From the IMG/VR virus record IMGVR_UViG_3300032308_000220, positions 1 to 24,620 of that record: a stretch of 24,620 nucleotides of DNA; one strand, 5' to 3'. Below are positions 7,901 to 18,600 of this stretch, one piece after another. A program made the translations under genes and the position numbers. Source of the DNA: a virus. Numbering within the stretch: position 1 is the first letter of the stretch; every line of letters begins with the position of its first letter. The notes beneath the pieces were generated by a model. That model did no database searches. It saw only the letters and a program-made list of their open reading frames with translations, and was not told the origin of the DNA.

Positions 7901-10900
7901 AACTGTAGAAGAAAATGGTCGAGAAATAGAAATCCTACACGCAAAATTTAAGGCTTTTGTTGCAGACCTTGCAAAAAAGAAAAAAGAAATTTCTGATGCA
8001 GATGTTACAGGATTCCTAACAGGACTAGAGAGTGATCCAGAGATTAGTCCAAGAATGAAAAATGCAGTAAAGAGATCTGGAAACAAAATAACCGCAGCAC
8101 GACTCAGTGGTGTTTCTTCTGTAGATGCAAAAAACATAGAAGAGGTTGTTCGAAGCGGAGAAGTAACAGTTCCTGGCTTACAAGACCGCACAAAGTTTAA
8201 GGTTGCTAAATCTGGTAGTGCACAGGGTGGAGAGTCTGCATCTAACAGAGTTAACGGAATTGGATTCTATGATCAACAAGTAGAAGAAGCATTAGCAGCA
8301 GAAGCAGAAACTCTTAGCCCTCCAAAAGTAAAGGCTACAGAAGAAGACAAAGCACAAGCAGAAGCCGAAGGAGAGTCAATCGGTAAAGCAGCACTTAAGG
8401 GTGTAAGAAAAGGTGCAACTACAGAGTCTCCTTCTAGAGAAGGTAAAGAAGTTGGTAAAGATATTGCAGACGGAATTATTATTGGAATGCAAGAATACTC
8501 CGCAGCAGTTTCTTCTCAGGCTGAAAAACTAGGGTCTGCTGCCGTACCAAAAAGACAAAGAACAGCAGCAGAAACACAAGCAAGAGTCGATAAAATGGAC
8601 ATCGATAACAAGGCTTTCTATGATGATATCGACACTCCAGAATTTCGTGATGAAAGACAAGTTCTTAAGTCTTTAGATAGACAAAGAAGAAAGCGTGGTG
8701 CTGTTCGTCAAGTTGGCGCAGCGATGCCAGCCACCAGCGATCCTTCTCAAACCGCACAACTAACTGTTGCTACATCAAAACAAACTGCAGATGCATCAGC
8801 ACAACTTGCAGTCCAAACAAAGGAAGCAGCAACTGCTCAAGCGCAGATAGTCCAACAAATCAAGGATGAAAGCAGATCAAGAGTTACGATTAAGGGTAAC
8901 ACCGTAAATATTGGCAGGGCTCGTGAAGAAGCAGCAGCAGCAGAAAAAGCATCAGCAGATGCAAGAAAGAAAGCAGCAGCACTTGAAGCAGAGCAAGCAA
9001 AGCAAAAGAAATCAAATTCACCAACAACCATTACTGATGAACAGGTTCTTGAGGCTAAGGAAAAGGCTAATGCTTTAGAATTAGAAGCAGCAAAGAAAAG
9101 ACAAACCGCTGCTATGGCAGAAATTGAGAGAGCAGACCTTGTTGTTTCTGAAGAAGATGTTAAAGATATTGGCAAGGTTCAAAAGATTCAGGATGAAAAA
9201 GAAGAGGTTCTTTCTAACGGAACCCAAGAAGCAGGAGATGGTCTAAGACGAATTGTCGAGGGTACAGATGACACAGCAGAATCAACTCTATTAGTTGCAG
9301 ATCAAACAGATGAACTTGCAAATATAACTGAAGAAGCAGTTACTGCTCAGATGGCAAATACAACCAACCTTCTAACTGGTAGTGAATTAACAAATGCGAC
9401 AACTCAAAATCTTGGAGAAGTTCTTCAAGCAACAGACATGACTGGTTTGGCACAAGGGGATCTTGCAGAATCTTCAGAAAATATTGCTAGACTTAGTGAA
9501 GACATTGAAGAAAAAAAGAAAAAAGAAAATGAATTAGCCAAAAAAAGACTTGCTCGTCTTATGGCTGAAGAATCTGGGGATGGAGTTATTCCTGACGGTA
9601 CGCAATCAGCAAGCAAGTATATTAATCCAGAAGAGGCAATGGGCGCAGAAGAAGCATATGACTATGCAATGGGAAGAGATCCAAATCCAAACGATCCAAC
9701 AGATAAGGGACAGACTGGTTTTACAAAAGATAAAAAAGGTAGAATTCTTATTGATCCAGAAACAGGAAATCCAACACATCTTACAAAAAAGGAACTTACG
9801 CAAAAAAGGCGTGGAATGCGTAGAGAAAAGGTTGGAAAGTTTTCTGGAAAAGCATCAGGAGCATTAGGAACAGCAACAATGGTTGCAGGTATGGCTGGTG
9901 CGCCACCACAGGTAACAGCAGCACTTGGCGCAGCAGCAACAGTAGCCCAGTTCGCTCCAGCACTTGCAGGTATGGGGCCAATCGGTTGGGCAGTAGCAGG
10001 TATCGCAGCAGTTGGAGCATCTGCATATTTAGTAAATAAGCATTTTGAAGGAATGGCAAAAGCACAGGCGGAGTATGTAAGAAACACAACTGCAAGTTCT
10101 GATAAACTCAAGGCTATTGGAGAGTTAAATGGTGTTGTTGGTGCTAACGAAAAAATGAATAAGCGTAGAGAAAATGGACAACTTCAGGGATATAACGAAG
10201 CAGAAAGAAGAGGAACTGACTACGGAGTTAAGTATTTAGAGAATAAAACTGGAAAGTTAATGCTGGACTCTCTTAAGACTAGCATCAACAAGTCTGGAGC
10301 AAAAGAAGCAGCACAAGAGGTTGCACTACAACTTGCTGCACAGGTATCTGATGGAGTCCTTACTGCTGAGCAAGCAAAGAGTGTTGCGTATCAAATTGGC
10401 CTTAACTTAAAAGACTCAACAATGACAATGAATATTAATGGAAGCCTAAGAGCGCTAATTGGTCCAAACGGAGAAGATCTTGTTAATGATCCGTTTACAG
10501 CAAGAATGAGACTTGTTGCGGTTTCAGAAAATAGAACCAAGGCTGCCAAAGCAAATATTAAAAAAGCCCAAAAACAAAATATTGGTTGGTCTTGGATGGG
10601 ACTTAAAAAATCTGGTGCAGCAGAAGCAGCACAAGTTGCAGCATTGTCTAGAGCACAAGTTGAAATGGCTCTACTTCAAGCAGACTCTATGGCTGAATAT
10701 GTTGAAAAACAAAAAGCAACTCTTGAAGCACAAAGAGCAATAACAACAGACAAAGCAAAGCAGTTGGAAATTGATCAAAAACTTGCCAACCTTGATTCTA
10801 TGGCTGCAAGAGCAAATGCAAGAGTTGCTGTATCTGTAGATAATGCTGTTAATCAAACAGATGGAATTATTACTGGACAAAGTGGAATAACAAATTCAAG

Positions 10901-13900
10901 CCCGCTATTAGGTTTATTATCAGGAAAAAATCCTCTTGATTCAATTACAGGTGGTTATGGAGCAACTGGTTCAGGTGCTTTGATGGCTATGAGTGCATTT
11001 TCTCCAATTGGAAGCATTATGGGGGCATTGTTTGATAGGCAGGGAAGAACAGAAGATGCCTACTTTGATGCAAACAAAGACGATGTAAAAGCAAAGTATA
11101 AAGGAACAGCACAAGAAGCATCAGCACAAAGAGTTTTAGACTTAGGTGCAAAAGCAGATGAAGACACATCCTTTAAAGGTGACAAAATTGCTGGAAGAAA
11201 GTTTGAGGCAAAACTTCAAATTCTTATGTCTTCTGGAGTAATGGACCCAGATTCACTAGAAAACCTTCTTAGAGTATTTGGAGGAGATTATAAAAAATTA
11301 AATACCATGCTAACAGTTGGTATTAAAATGCATGGTGGTTCAAAGATGGCAGAACTTACAGGACTGCTAGGGAGCACAAATGACGCCACTGCTAAGAAAA
11401 TAATTGTTCGAATGGTAAGAAAAGATCCAAAAGAATTTGACAAAATAGCAAGAATGCTTGCACTCATTAAGTCATCAGATGGTCTTGAAGTTAACATGGA
11501 CATAATGCTTACAAATATGACCCAGGCCGAACTGGACAAACTTGCAGATAAGTTAGACATAATTGAGAATATGAAAACCCCAATTGAGCAAGAAGTAATT
11601 ATTAAATACGGTAAAGAAAATGGCGTTGATATGCAGGGGCTTATTGATGACTGGGATTATTATAGCAAATTAAAACCAGAAGTAAGAAAAGAAGCAATCC
11701 AGAACTATGTAATGATGAAAGAATTCCTTATGAGTTTTGACAGCCCAGAAGCAAAAAGACAATGGGCAATTGAAACTGCAAGAGCAGAAGCAGAGATGGT
11801 CGGAGAAGAAGGATCGGCAGCCTATGAGAGAAAGTATACAACAACTTTTACTATGATTATGCAAGAGGACACTGGCGCTGCAGCAAGTGGTCTTGTACAG
11901 TCAAAACTTGGTTCTGATCCAACTATAGCAGTAGGTACAGCAACAGGTGATCTTGATGGCAAAGATAAAAAAGAAAGAGATACCACATACGACGACCTAC
12001 TTAAGCGTTTAAGAAATGTTAGAAATGCTGCTATCGATGCTGCTGGAGGAGTCAAAGAACTTAACAAAGCACTATTGGCATCTGGATCAAAGGCAGTACA
12101 AAATAGATTTAAAGGACTTTCTCAGCAACTAAGAGCAAAGGGAGTAAATGAAGAGTTTATTGAGTACTTAAAGGGTCTTGATACAAAAGATTTAAAGAAG
12201 TTTGCATTTACAGCAACAAAAGACGGTACACAAAAATATACAGAAAAGGTTGCAAAAAGAGATAAAGAAGGCAACATTGTTAAAGATAAAAAGGGCAAGG
12301 TTGTATATGTAAATAAGCAGCAGAAGTATAAGGCTGGAGATACTGTATTAACTGACCTTGGAAACCAGATGAAGCGTGGCTACGATAAAGCCATTATGGG
12401 TGAGTTCCAAGAAGCCCAAGAAGTTACAATAAGAAACTTTAATGACCAAGAAAAGGTACAAAGAAAACTGGTTGCTGCTGGATATGACCAAGCGACAATT
12501 CAAAGAATTCTATCTGATGAGATGGCAGTACAAATTATTGCATCAGGACAATTAACAAGCCAAGAGTTAGCAATAAATGCTGCAATAGCAAAACAAGCAG
12601 CAATAAGAGAAAAAGTAAATGGATTAATTAACGCAGGAAAGGACGCCCTTACCCAAGCAGCAAATATAAAGATGGCTCCTAAAGTTCAAGAGTTCTTTAC
12701 TAAGATGAAGGGTCAAGGAATAAACCTTTCCGCAGGAGCGCTAAAAGATTTGCTTACAAATCCAGAACAGTTAGATGGAGCACTAGCAGCAATGAAGGAT
12801 TACGAGTCTGGTGCAGCAGGAGCAAGAGATAGACTACAGGAAATTGTTAATGGACTAAATGCTATTAAAGAAAACTCAAATATTCAAATTGCTATAGAGT
12901 ATGTTCAAAAGAATACTGCTGGAAGAGTCCAGGCGGGATACGAAGCAGCACAAAAGGTAATGGCAGCAAGAACCCTTGCTTATAGCAATATGACTCCTGG
13001 AGAGTTACGAAAGGTTCAAGTAAAAAATCAAAGAACTGGTGTAACAACTAACGCTGGAGAAATTGGATATCAAAATGCTGTAAAGGATAAGTTTGCTGGA
13101 GTAGAAGATCCAACAATTGTTGGTAAGTCTCTTGCTGGTGTTCAAAAAGAAAGAGCAGCCTTAGCACAAAGATCTGCGGTAGCCGCTGCAGCAGCAAATG
13201 TTTCACAACAGATGCTTAGTTCTGCACAAGATGCACTTTCAAAATTGCAAGAAGGTTTGTCAAAGACTCTTGACGGTATTAATAAGAAGTATGATGAAAT
13301 AATTAAGGGACAGCAAAAGAGTATAGATACTCTAAACAAAAGACTTAGTGAAGAGTTTGATAAGAAGATAAAGGCAAAGCAAGAAAGAACTAGCATGCTT
13401 TCTAACGACTTAACCATAATGGATAAGCAAGCAGAGTCTATTAATGAAAAATATGATAAGCAAATAACTGCCTTACAAGAAATTCAAAGAGTTCAGGAAG
13501 CAATTACTGCCCAACAAGAGCAGCAACTAGGACTAGCAGATGCGTTGACTCAGGGAGATCTTTCTGCTGCAGCAGCAGCAGCACAACAAATAAGAGCAGG
13601 TAATGCTGCCCAGTATGGTGGGGGACAACTAGAAGCGCTTGACCTATCAAGAAATAATGAAATTGATTCTTTAAAGGGTGCAGAAAGCGGACTGACAAGA
13701 AAGCAGATTGCAGAAGAACAGTATCAGATACAGCAAGATATTTATAAACTTGAAACTGATCCAGTAAGAAAGACAATACTTGAAGACATTGAAAAACTTA
13801 CAGAAGCAATTGCAAAAAATGAAGAACTACGAACAAAAGAACTTGAAGATGCTGAAAAGAGCATAAAGGCTCAAATAGATGCACAACAACTTGTGGTAGA

Positions 13901-14879
13901 TGCAGCACAGGCTGCTTCAGACATTCACTCAAAGATAACTGCTGATCTTGCTTTGCAGGATGCAGAACTTGCAAGACAAGAAGTAAATTTGCAAGCAATT
14001 GTTGATAGCGTTACAGATGTTGATGATTTTACTGGAATGACACTTGAAGACTGGAAAACTCTTGCAGAAAAAACTCTTGATGTGGACGGACTCATGGCAT
14101 CAATAGCACTTGCAATGGAAGCAAGCGCAAATGAATCAGCAGCAATGGCAAACTCATGGGCAGAAATTCTTAAGATTATTGATGCTCTTCCAGATAGCGT
14201 TACAACAAAGCAAATCATTGATACAATAAATTATGTTAGGACAATAAATGTTCCAAGTGATCAAGATCCAGATACATATTATCCACCAGAAGATACTCCA
14301 GAAGATGATGCAAACCTTGATGCACTTGTTGCAGCAGCACAAGCACAAGATGCAGCACAAGCAGAAGTAGATGCTGCACAACAAGCATATGATGACGCAG
14401 CAAATAGAGGAGAATGGTATAAGTTTAGTTCACTGTTGGCTACTTTATCTGCAGCAAAAGCAAAACTAGCAGATGCAACTGCTGCTTATAACGCAGCAGC
14501 AGCAAAGGGTGGAACAGGAACTGGATCAGGATCTGGCGGAGGCAGTGGGGGCGGATCTACGCACATGCAAATGCTTGCATCTGGTGGAATTGTTAATCCA
14601 ATGAAGTTTGCTATGGGTGGTTTTGCAAGTGGTTCAGATACCGTTCCTGCGATGCTTACTCCTGGAGAATTCGTAATGAGTAAGTATGCAGTACAGTCTT
14701 ACGGTCTTGATAAAATGAAAGCAATAAATAATGGAAGCCCAGTCGGGGGAGATTCAGTGTATAATTATAGTGTCAGTGTTGCTGTGCAGTCAGATGCTAA
14801 TCCAGATGAAATTGCAAGAGCAGTAATGAGACAAATAAGACAAGTAGACTCACAAAGAATTACGGGGAACAGAAACTAA
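4962..14879 (+). CDS. Tail tape measure protein, very long (3305 aa)
   Basis: This protein sets tail length and passes through the tube during DNA ejection. Residues about 197-470 match the tape measure core seen in TP901/PhageMin-tail proteins (WAGRQLMVGLTIPLTILG, then TVLSIEDLTIAIPKAGPV and GGINASEGANALKSG). Hydrophobic stretches at about 551-586, 1627-1694 and 1980-2027 could insert into a membrane. SPSREGKEVGKDIADGI (near 1156) is a recurrent tape measure motif. Ala/Glu/Lys-rich coiled coils lie near 1320-1395 and 2727-3014. A Gly/Ser linker (about 3182-3201) precedes a C-terminal DTVPAMLTPGE motif (3226-3236), with another copy at 699-709. I saw no lysozyme, transglycosylase or peptidase motif. 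The start is TTG 4962 with AGAGGG upstream; no in-frame ATG lies nearby. Confidence 0.93.
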   Translation: MSDVNANISINFDTGQALASLRQLQAGLSRFNQSLTQGNVAAMNAQKGLNDQLMQAINATGKFVATQKDIATSTSSFTQALEKNQLSMREYFRYTAAAATANTKTFKGMFAQEREIINRARKDRVKSLQAQYIQLSDASGNFVKTLQVVPKHLQMVNGQYADYATRMQMAAQRQQFLNQLLKQGSTQLLNFGKNTQWAGRQLMVGLTIPLTILGSTAAKAFMEMEQAVVKFTRVYGDMTTGGDATNKAIADIQRLGKEFTKYGISVKDTMEMAASAAAMGLTGGALNAQVISATKLAVLGQVEQQQALETTISLTNAFGIATQDLANKINFLNAVENQTVLSIEDLTIAIPKAGPVVKQLGGSVEDLAFFMTAMKEGGINASEGANALKSGLASMINPSKKASEFLAGLGVNIKGIVEANKGNLKGTIVGFAQALDTLDPLNRARAIEQLFGKFQFARLSTLFQNVTKDGSQASRALRLAGASVEELAILSERELAKVEDATGVKFKKSMEDLKQQLIPIGKAFLQAVTPIVEFVGKMLEKFNNLSEGTKKTVAIIIGVVGGLAPVVLMTFGLVMNALANGIKLFAKLREGVAKLNGSNNVLGGGFDYLTQQEIENLAQTNALHTSHSELISTFNVEKSSVDALAAAYGNAASQARTLAAASPGLFNAVPGATGAVSGLPKKPLGFAQGGVVPGRGDKDTVPAMLTPGEVVLTKDTVKNNPELVAALQNDSFKKYNNGTGGGSEDIAATLRERFTSSSAPGSEAFKGRMKTLVDGAMSQTQRGVERVIRFAAESGVTITAEQTDQIEFYRKEMLKSIEQAGEALVDAIDLTKDQIKERLKTMSPIAGTQAAPNRNTFDLIDKHGSQNLAETFGHLTAGKRMSGAQTKERLEPGSKVATEVDAVERAATYLNNLPESDPRRPKKPIIPEYNVVSGLGIDGMTQETNTLLRLGTKNTQEFLNELNNVGPLQAWDTLMQQNGLTVEENGREIEILHAKFKAFVADLAKKKKEISDADVTGFLTGLESDPEISPRMKNAVKRSGNKITAARLSGVSSVDAKNIEEVVRSGEVTVPGLQDRTKFKVAKSGSAQGGESASNRVNGIGFYDQQVEEALAAEAETLSPPKVKATEEDKAQAEAEGESIGKAALKGVRKGATTESPSREGKEVGKDIADGIIIGMQEYSAAVSSQAEKLGSAAVPKRQRTAAETQARVDKMDIDNKAFYDDIDTPEFRDERQVLKSLDRQRRKRGAVRQVGAAMPATSDPSQTAQLTVATSKQTADASAQLAVQTKEAATAQAQIVQQIKDESRSRVTIKGNTVNIGRAREEAAAAEKASADARKKAAALEAEQAKQKKSNSPTTITDEQVLEAKEKANALELEAAKKRQTAAMAEIERADLVVSEEDVKDIGKVQKIQDEKEEVLSNGTQEAGDGLRRIVEGTDDTAESTLLVADQTDELANITEEAVTAQMANTTNLLTGSELTNATTQNLGEVLQATDMTGLAQGDLAESSENIARLSEDIEEKKKKENELAKKRLARLMAEESGDGVIPDGTQSASKYINPEEAMGAEEAYDYAMGRDPNPNDPTDKGQTGFTKDKKGRILIDPETGNPTHLTKKELTQKRRGMRREKVGKFSGKASGALGTATMVAGMAGAPPQVTAALGAAATVAQFAPALAGMGPIGWAVAGIAAVGASAYLVNKHFEGMAKAQAEYVRNTTASSDKLKAIGELNGVVGANEKMNKRRENGQLQGYNEAERRGTDYGVKYLENKTGKLMLDSLKTSINKSGAKEAAQEVALQLAAQVSDGVLTAEQAKSVAYQIGLNLKDSTMTMNINGSLRALIGPNGEDLVNDPFTARMRLVAVSENRTKAAKANIKKAQKQNIGWSWMGLKKSGAAEAAQVAALSRAQVEMALLQADSMAEYVEKQKATLEAQRAITTDKAKQLEIDQKLANLDSMAARANARVAVSVDNAVNQTDGIITGQSGITNSSPLLGLLSGKNPLDSITGGYGATGSGALMAMSAFSPIGSIMGALFDRQGRTEDAYFDANKDDVKAKYKGTAQEASAQRVLDLGAKADEDTSFKGDKIAGRKFEAKLQILMSSGVMDPDSLENLLRVFGGDYKKLNTMLTVGIKMHGGSKMAELTGLLGSTNDATAKKIIVRMVRKDPKEFDKIARMLALIKSSDGLEVNMDIMLTNMTQAELDKLADKLDIIENMKTPIEQEVIIKYGKENGVDMQGLIDDWDYYSKLKPEVRKEAIQNYVMMKEFLMSFDSPEAKRQWAIETARAEAEMVGEEGSAAYERKYTTTFTMIMQEDTGAAASGLVQSKLGSDPTIAVGTATGDLDGKDKKERDTTYDDLLKRLRNVRNAAIDAAGGVKELNKALLASGSKAVQNRFKGLSQQLRAKGVNEEFIEYLKGLDTKDLKKFAFTATKDGTQKYTEKVAKRDKEGNIVKDKKGKVVYVNKQQKYKAGDTVLTDLGNQMKRGYDKAIMGEFQEAQEVTIRNFNDQEKVQRKLVAAGYDQATIQRILSDEMAVQIIASGQLTSQELAINAAIAKQAAIREKVNGLINAGKDALTQAANIKMAPKVQEFFTKMKGQGINLSAGALKDLLTNPEQLDGALAAMKDYESGAAGARDRLQEIVNGLNAIKENSNIQIAIEYVQKNTAGRVQAGYEAAQKVMAARTLAYSNMTPGELRKVQVKNQRTGVTTNAGEIGYQNAVKDKFAGVEDPTIVGKSLAGVQKERAALAQRSAVAAAAANVSQQMLSSAQDALSKLQEGLSKTLDGINKKYDEIIKGQQKSIDTLNKRLSEEFDKKIKAKQERTSMLSNDLTIMDKQAESINEKYDKQITALQEIQRVQEAITAQQEQQLGLADALTQGDLSAAAAAAQQIRAGNAAQYGGGQLEALDLSRNNEIDSLKGAESGLTRKQIAEEQYQIQQDIYKLETDPVRKTILEDIEKLTEAIAKNEELRTKELEDAEKSIKAQIDAQQLVVDAAQAASDIHSKITADLALQDAELARQEVNLQAIVDSVTDVDDFTGMTLEDWKTLAEKTLDVDGLMASIALAMEASANESAAMANSWAEILKIIDALPDSVTTKQIIDTINYVRTINVPSDQDPDTYYPPEDTPEDDANLDALVAAAQAQDAAQAEVDAAQQAYDDAANRGEWYKFSSLLATLSAAKAKLADATAAYNAAAAKGGTGTGSGSGGGSGGGSTHMQMLASGGIVNPMKFAMGGFASGSDTVPAMLTPGEFVMSKYAVQSYGLDKMKAINNGSPVGGDSVYNYSVSVAVQSDANPDEIARAVMRQIRQVDSQRITGNRN
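7056..7087 (+). repeat. Direct repeat copy 1 inside the tape measure gene
   Basis: This 32-nt segment encodes DTVPAMLTPGE at residues 699-709. It matches 14637-14668 at 30 of 32 positions. The copies are 7581 nt apart, a multiple of three, so recombination between them would keep the frame. Confidence 0.85.
14637..14668 (+). repeat. Direct repeat copy 2 inside the tape measure gene
   Basis: This is the C-terminal copy, encoding DTVPAMLTPGE at residues 3226-3236 after a Gly/Ser-rich linker. It differs from the copy at 7056-7087 at only two positions, both silent third-codon changes. Confidence 0.85.
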
Positions 14880-15604
14880 TGCCAAATTCATACGCATACA
14901 TGCGAGGTAGACAAAAATACCAAAGACCACAAGGAGTCCTATGGTCTGAGAACTCTGGCACATTAGTAGAAGATCCACTAAGCACTACAACACCAAAACA
15001 AAAGATTTATATACCAACTGGCATTGAAATAAATGCAGATTCAGGACTTGCTACTGGCGATGATGTTCTTAATCAATTTTTAATATTATCAGATGATAAT
15101 AGGGGACCAATTGATTTTAACCAGAATAGAATTGAAAAGCGTGAAAGAATGATTAATGGAAGAATGAGGTCTTATCACATTGCTGATAAACTTGCTATAT
15201 CTTTAAAATGGGAAAATCTTCCTTCAAGATCACATGGTCTGTACCCAGGTTTTGGTTCATCTGGAAAAACATCTTTAATAGATGAAGGTTTAAGAGAGCC
15301 AGGAGCAGATTCATCATTTGCACAGTTGCCAAATGTTACAATTCAAAACCAACAATACACAACAGATGGTGGCGCAGGAGGAGCAGAACTTTTAGACTGG
15401 TACGAGAATCACCAAGGATCATTCTGGATGTTTTTGTCATATGATAAATATACAAACTTTGGGTCAGACAACAAGGCGTATGGACACCTTCCTCAGTATA
15501 ATCAACTAATAGAAGTATTCTTTTCAGAGTTTAAGTATACTGTTTCAAAGCGTGGAGCGATGATGGATTTGTGGAATATTGATGTAACCCTGGAAGAAGT
15601 ATAA
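14879..15604 (+). CDS. Distal-tail-like minor tail protein
   Basis: This 241-aa protein lies right after the tape measure and shares one base with its stop (TAATG). That place is typically held by the distal tail (Dit-like) protein that ends the tube and begins the tip. The sequence is rich in aromatic and polar residues (MPNSYAYMRGRQKYQRPQG, ISLKWENLPSRSHGLYPGFG, ELLDWYENHQGSFWMFLSYD), and the end reads like beta strands (EVFFSEFKYTVSKRGAMMDLWNIDVTLEEV), in line with a tip ring subunit. An upstream GGGG-containing segment could serve as ribosome binding site. The assignment rests mainly on synteny; no diagnostic Dit motif was recognised. Confidence 0.6.
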   Translation: MPNSYAYMRGRQKYQRPQGVLWSENSGTLVEDPLSTTTPKQKIYIPTGIEINADSGLATGDDVLNQFLILSDDNRGPIDFNQNRIEKRERMINGRMRSYHIADKLAISLKWENLPSRSHGLYPGFGSSGKTSLIDEGLREPGADSSFAQLPNVTIQNQQYTTDGGAGGAELLDWYENHQGSFWMFLSYDKYTNFGSDNKAYGHLPQYNQLIEVFFSEFKYTVSKRGAMMDLWNIDVTLEEV

Positions 15605-18600
15605 TGTTTGAAAATGAAGAACTCAAGAATCACCTTGAAACATCATCAGTAATTAAAACACAGTCTGCAATTATTGCAGAATGGAATATGAATCTTCCAG
15701 GAAATATAGACACTATTGGTAATTACAGATATAGACCAAATAACCCAGACTCAATATACTCTTCTCTTCCAAACACATTTATTGCAGAAAGCGAAAATAG
15801 CGCTACTAGGTTTTACTATGGCGCCACAGACTCTGATGTTGTTATCGATGGCACATTTAAAGACAATGGACTTCCAACAACTCTAATGTCTAAGGGCGAC
15901 AGGAATGCCCTCTTATACTCCTTAGAAGAGTGTTTTAAGCCATTTAGACCAAGATCTGGTATCAATAAGGCAAGAGTTATGGATAAGTCCTTTATACACC
16001 ATACTAATCAGAATATGGCAAAAAGACCAAGGTTCTATATGTCAGATAAAAACGACGGGTTCAAGTACTGGTCATCATTTAGAAAAGAAATACAGTATAA
16101 GTATACATATTCAGACTCTACTATCAGATACGGATTTCTTCCAACATTTATAGATAACGATACAGCACAATCTGTAAGACAGGGTGTATTTTTTGATAAT
16201 AAGGAATACGGGATATCTAGTCAATCGGGATCAAGATATATTATAGATGATACTGTACCATTTGTTGTTTATAAAGAAAAACTTCCAGCAAACAGAGTTG
16301 TTTTAAAAATGCAAACTGGTGTTGGAGATCTTAATCTGGGAATTACATCAGACCCATTTTATGGGTATTCAAATCAGAAAACTCCAGTTAAGTGGAAAGT
16401 TCAGTATTTAGAAAATAACAGTTGGATAGACTTGATTGCATTTAACGAAGCATCTACAAGAGCAGATGGTAGCAGAATTATAAAATCAGACGGCTATGTA
16501 GAACTTGCATACGGATTAAAAATTCCCAATGAATATAAAGAAATTTTTATTTATGCAGAAAGATATTCTTCAGAAGTTCCCTTACCTAAAAAATCAGTTA
16601 ATGGTTATGCCTATTTGATAGCAAGCGATAACGAGATAGGTGAGTTTCATATATGGCTAGATAGTATAAACGATTATGCTAAATTTAAGCCTTCTTATGG
16701 ATGGTATCTTCAGGAAGAAACAGTTGAAAGGTTAACAAATTTTGTTACAGACCTTACAGACCCAGACTACTATGTAAACTCAACAGACGGCAAAAATACT
16801 TACAGAGAGTTTCAGAACATACAAGGTATCAGAGTTGTTGTTGAAACTATGAATACAAACCTATCTCCTTTTGACTTAATAGAAATCTCTCCAAGGCTTT
16901 CTGTAAACTTAACAGGAAAAACAACAAGTTTTTCAGTTAAGAAATCATTGTCTGACCTTGGCCAAAGTGGACTACCAGTTGGTCAGTTGCTATCTTCAAC
17001 TGGCAGCCTTGAACTATTTGATTATGATGAAGCATTCAATGAAAATAATAAAAGCAGTATGATATCTAACTATATTTCTAGACATACACAGATTAAGTTT
17101 TATGATGTAGTTTCAGATGTTGGTGGGTATGATTACTTTATTCCCATTAAAACAATGTACGCATCGGGATTCCCAAAGTCAAATAATAAAGACAAAAAGG
17201 TTACTCTAGACCTAAATGACCTATTCTTCTACTTTGATTCAGTAGATGCGCCACAGACAGTTATGACAAGCGTATCTCTTAGTTCTGCGGTATCGATGCT
17301 TTTAGATTCTGTTGGATTTGCCAACTACACATTTAAAAGATTGCCATCAGAAAAAGAACTCATAATACCATATTTCTTTATTCAGCCCAATGTCTCCGTT
17401 GCAGAAGTTTTACAGAGTTTGGCAATATCAACACAGAGTGCAATGTTTTTTGATGAGTACAATAACTTTGTTGTTATGAGCAAAGATTACATGCTTCCAT
17501 CAAATAAGGAAAGACCATCGACCTTTACATTTTATGGATCCTCTGATCAGGAGCATGTTGGTGCAATAGAAAATAAAACCACAAAGCCAAAACTTGCAAA
17601 CATTATTGATCTTGTTTCTAAAGACAATATTGTTTATAATGGCGGAAAAATTATATATAGTCCAAAATATATTCAGAGGACATTTGGATCTATTAAGCAA
17701 GCGAGCATGATTGATAATCAAAAAACTTGGAGATATAAGCCAGTCCTTCTTTGGGAAATTGCTGGTACACAAAACTTAAAGTCAATTAACAATGAAGTTG
17801 GAAACATGTCTTCATATATGCTCAGCGCAATACCTTTAAACTCGGACTTGTCAGATCAGGTTCCAACTGTATCTAACAGGGCAGTAATAAACAATATTAT
17901 TGATTTTGGTGAGGGAGTATATTGGATATCTAGATATAATGGATACTTTTATAGTGGCGGAGAAGTAATTAAATATGACGCTGTAGAATATAATGTTGGA
18001 GGAGTTGGAAATGTTTGGATAACAAATTCTGACGAATACAACGACTACTTCGGCTCCGTTCCGTTTAATGGAAAAATATATCCTACAGGTCGTGTCAGAA
18101 TTTATTCCGAGCCAGAGTACGAAACTGTTTCTGGAGTTCTAAAATTAAAAAATGGAAAAGTTGCAAAGCATGGAAGAGGTCAGTTTGGAACTCCTGTTGT
18201 CTTGCATTCTGCTGGTATTAATGCTAGATGGTACGACAATGCCAATGTGCGTGGATGTGTTATGGATTCTGATAAGTACTTATTTACAGATACCGCACTT
18301 ACAGTACCTGGATCACTCACAAAGGACTTATCTTTAGAAGTGGGGGATGCTGGTATATCAAATACACGAGCCGAAGGAACTGTAAGAAACGGTATTATTA
18401 AAAACTTTATGTCAACTTATCTTGGTACAGAGTCAGACCTAAACACAAGAAGAGTAACTCAGGCAGGTAGTATTCAGTCATCTGCACTAGTAATGAACGG
18501 TCCATCATTTACAACTTCAGAAAAGCCAAAGGACTTTATTTCTTATGTCTATAAGCCACTTGACAACAAGTTTAAGCATTTTGGAACAAGAATGAGAATT

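Noticed and set aside
8928-8962. GCA-rich tract in the tape measure as a microsatellite
   Set aside because: It encodes an Ala-rich coiled coil, interrupted by other codons, so coding bias explains it. The same holds for the GCA run near 13563-13589.
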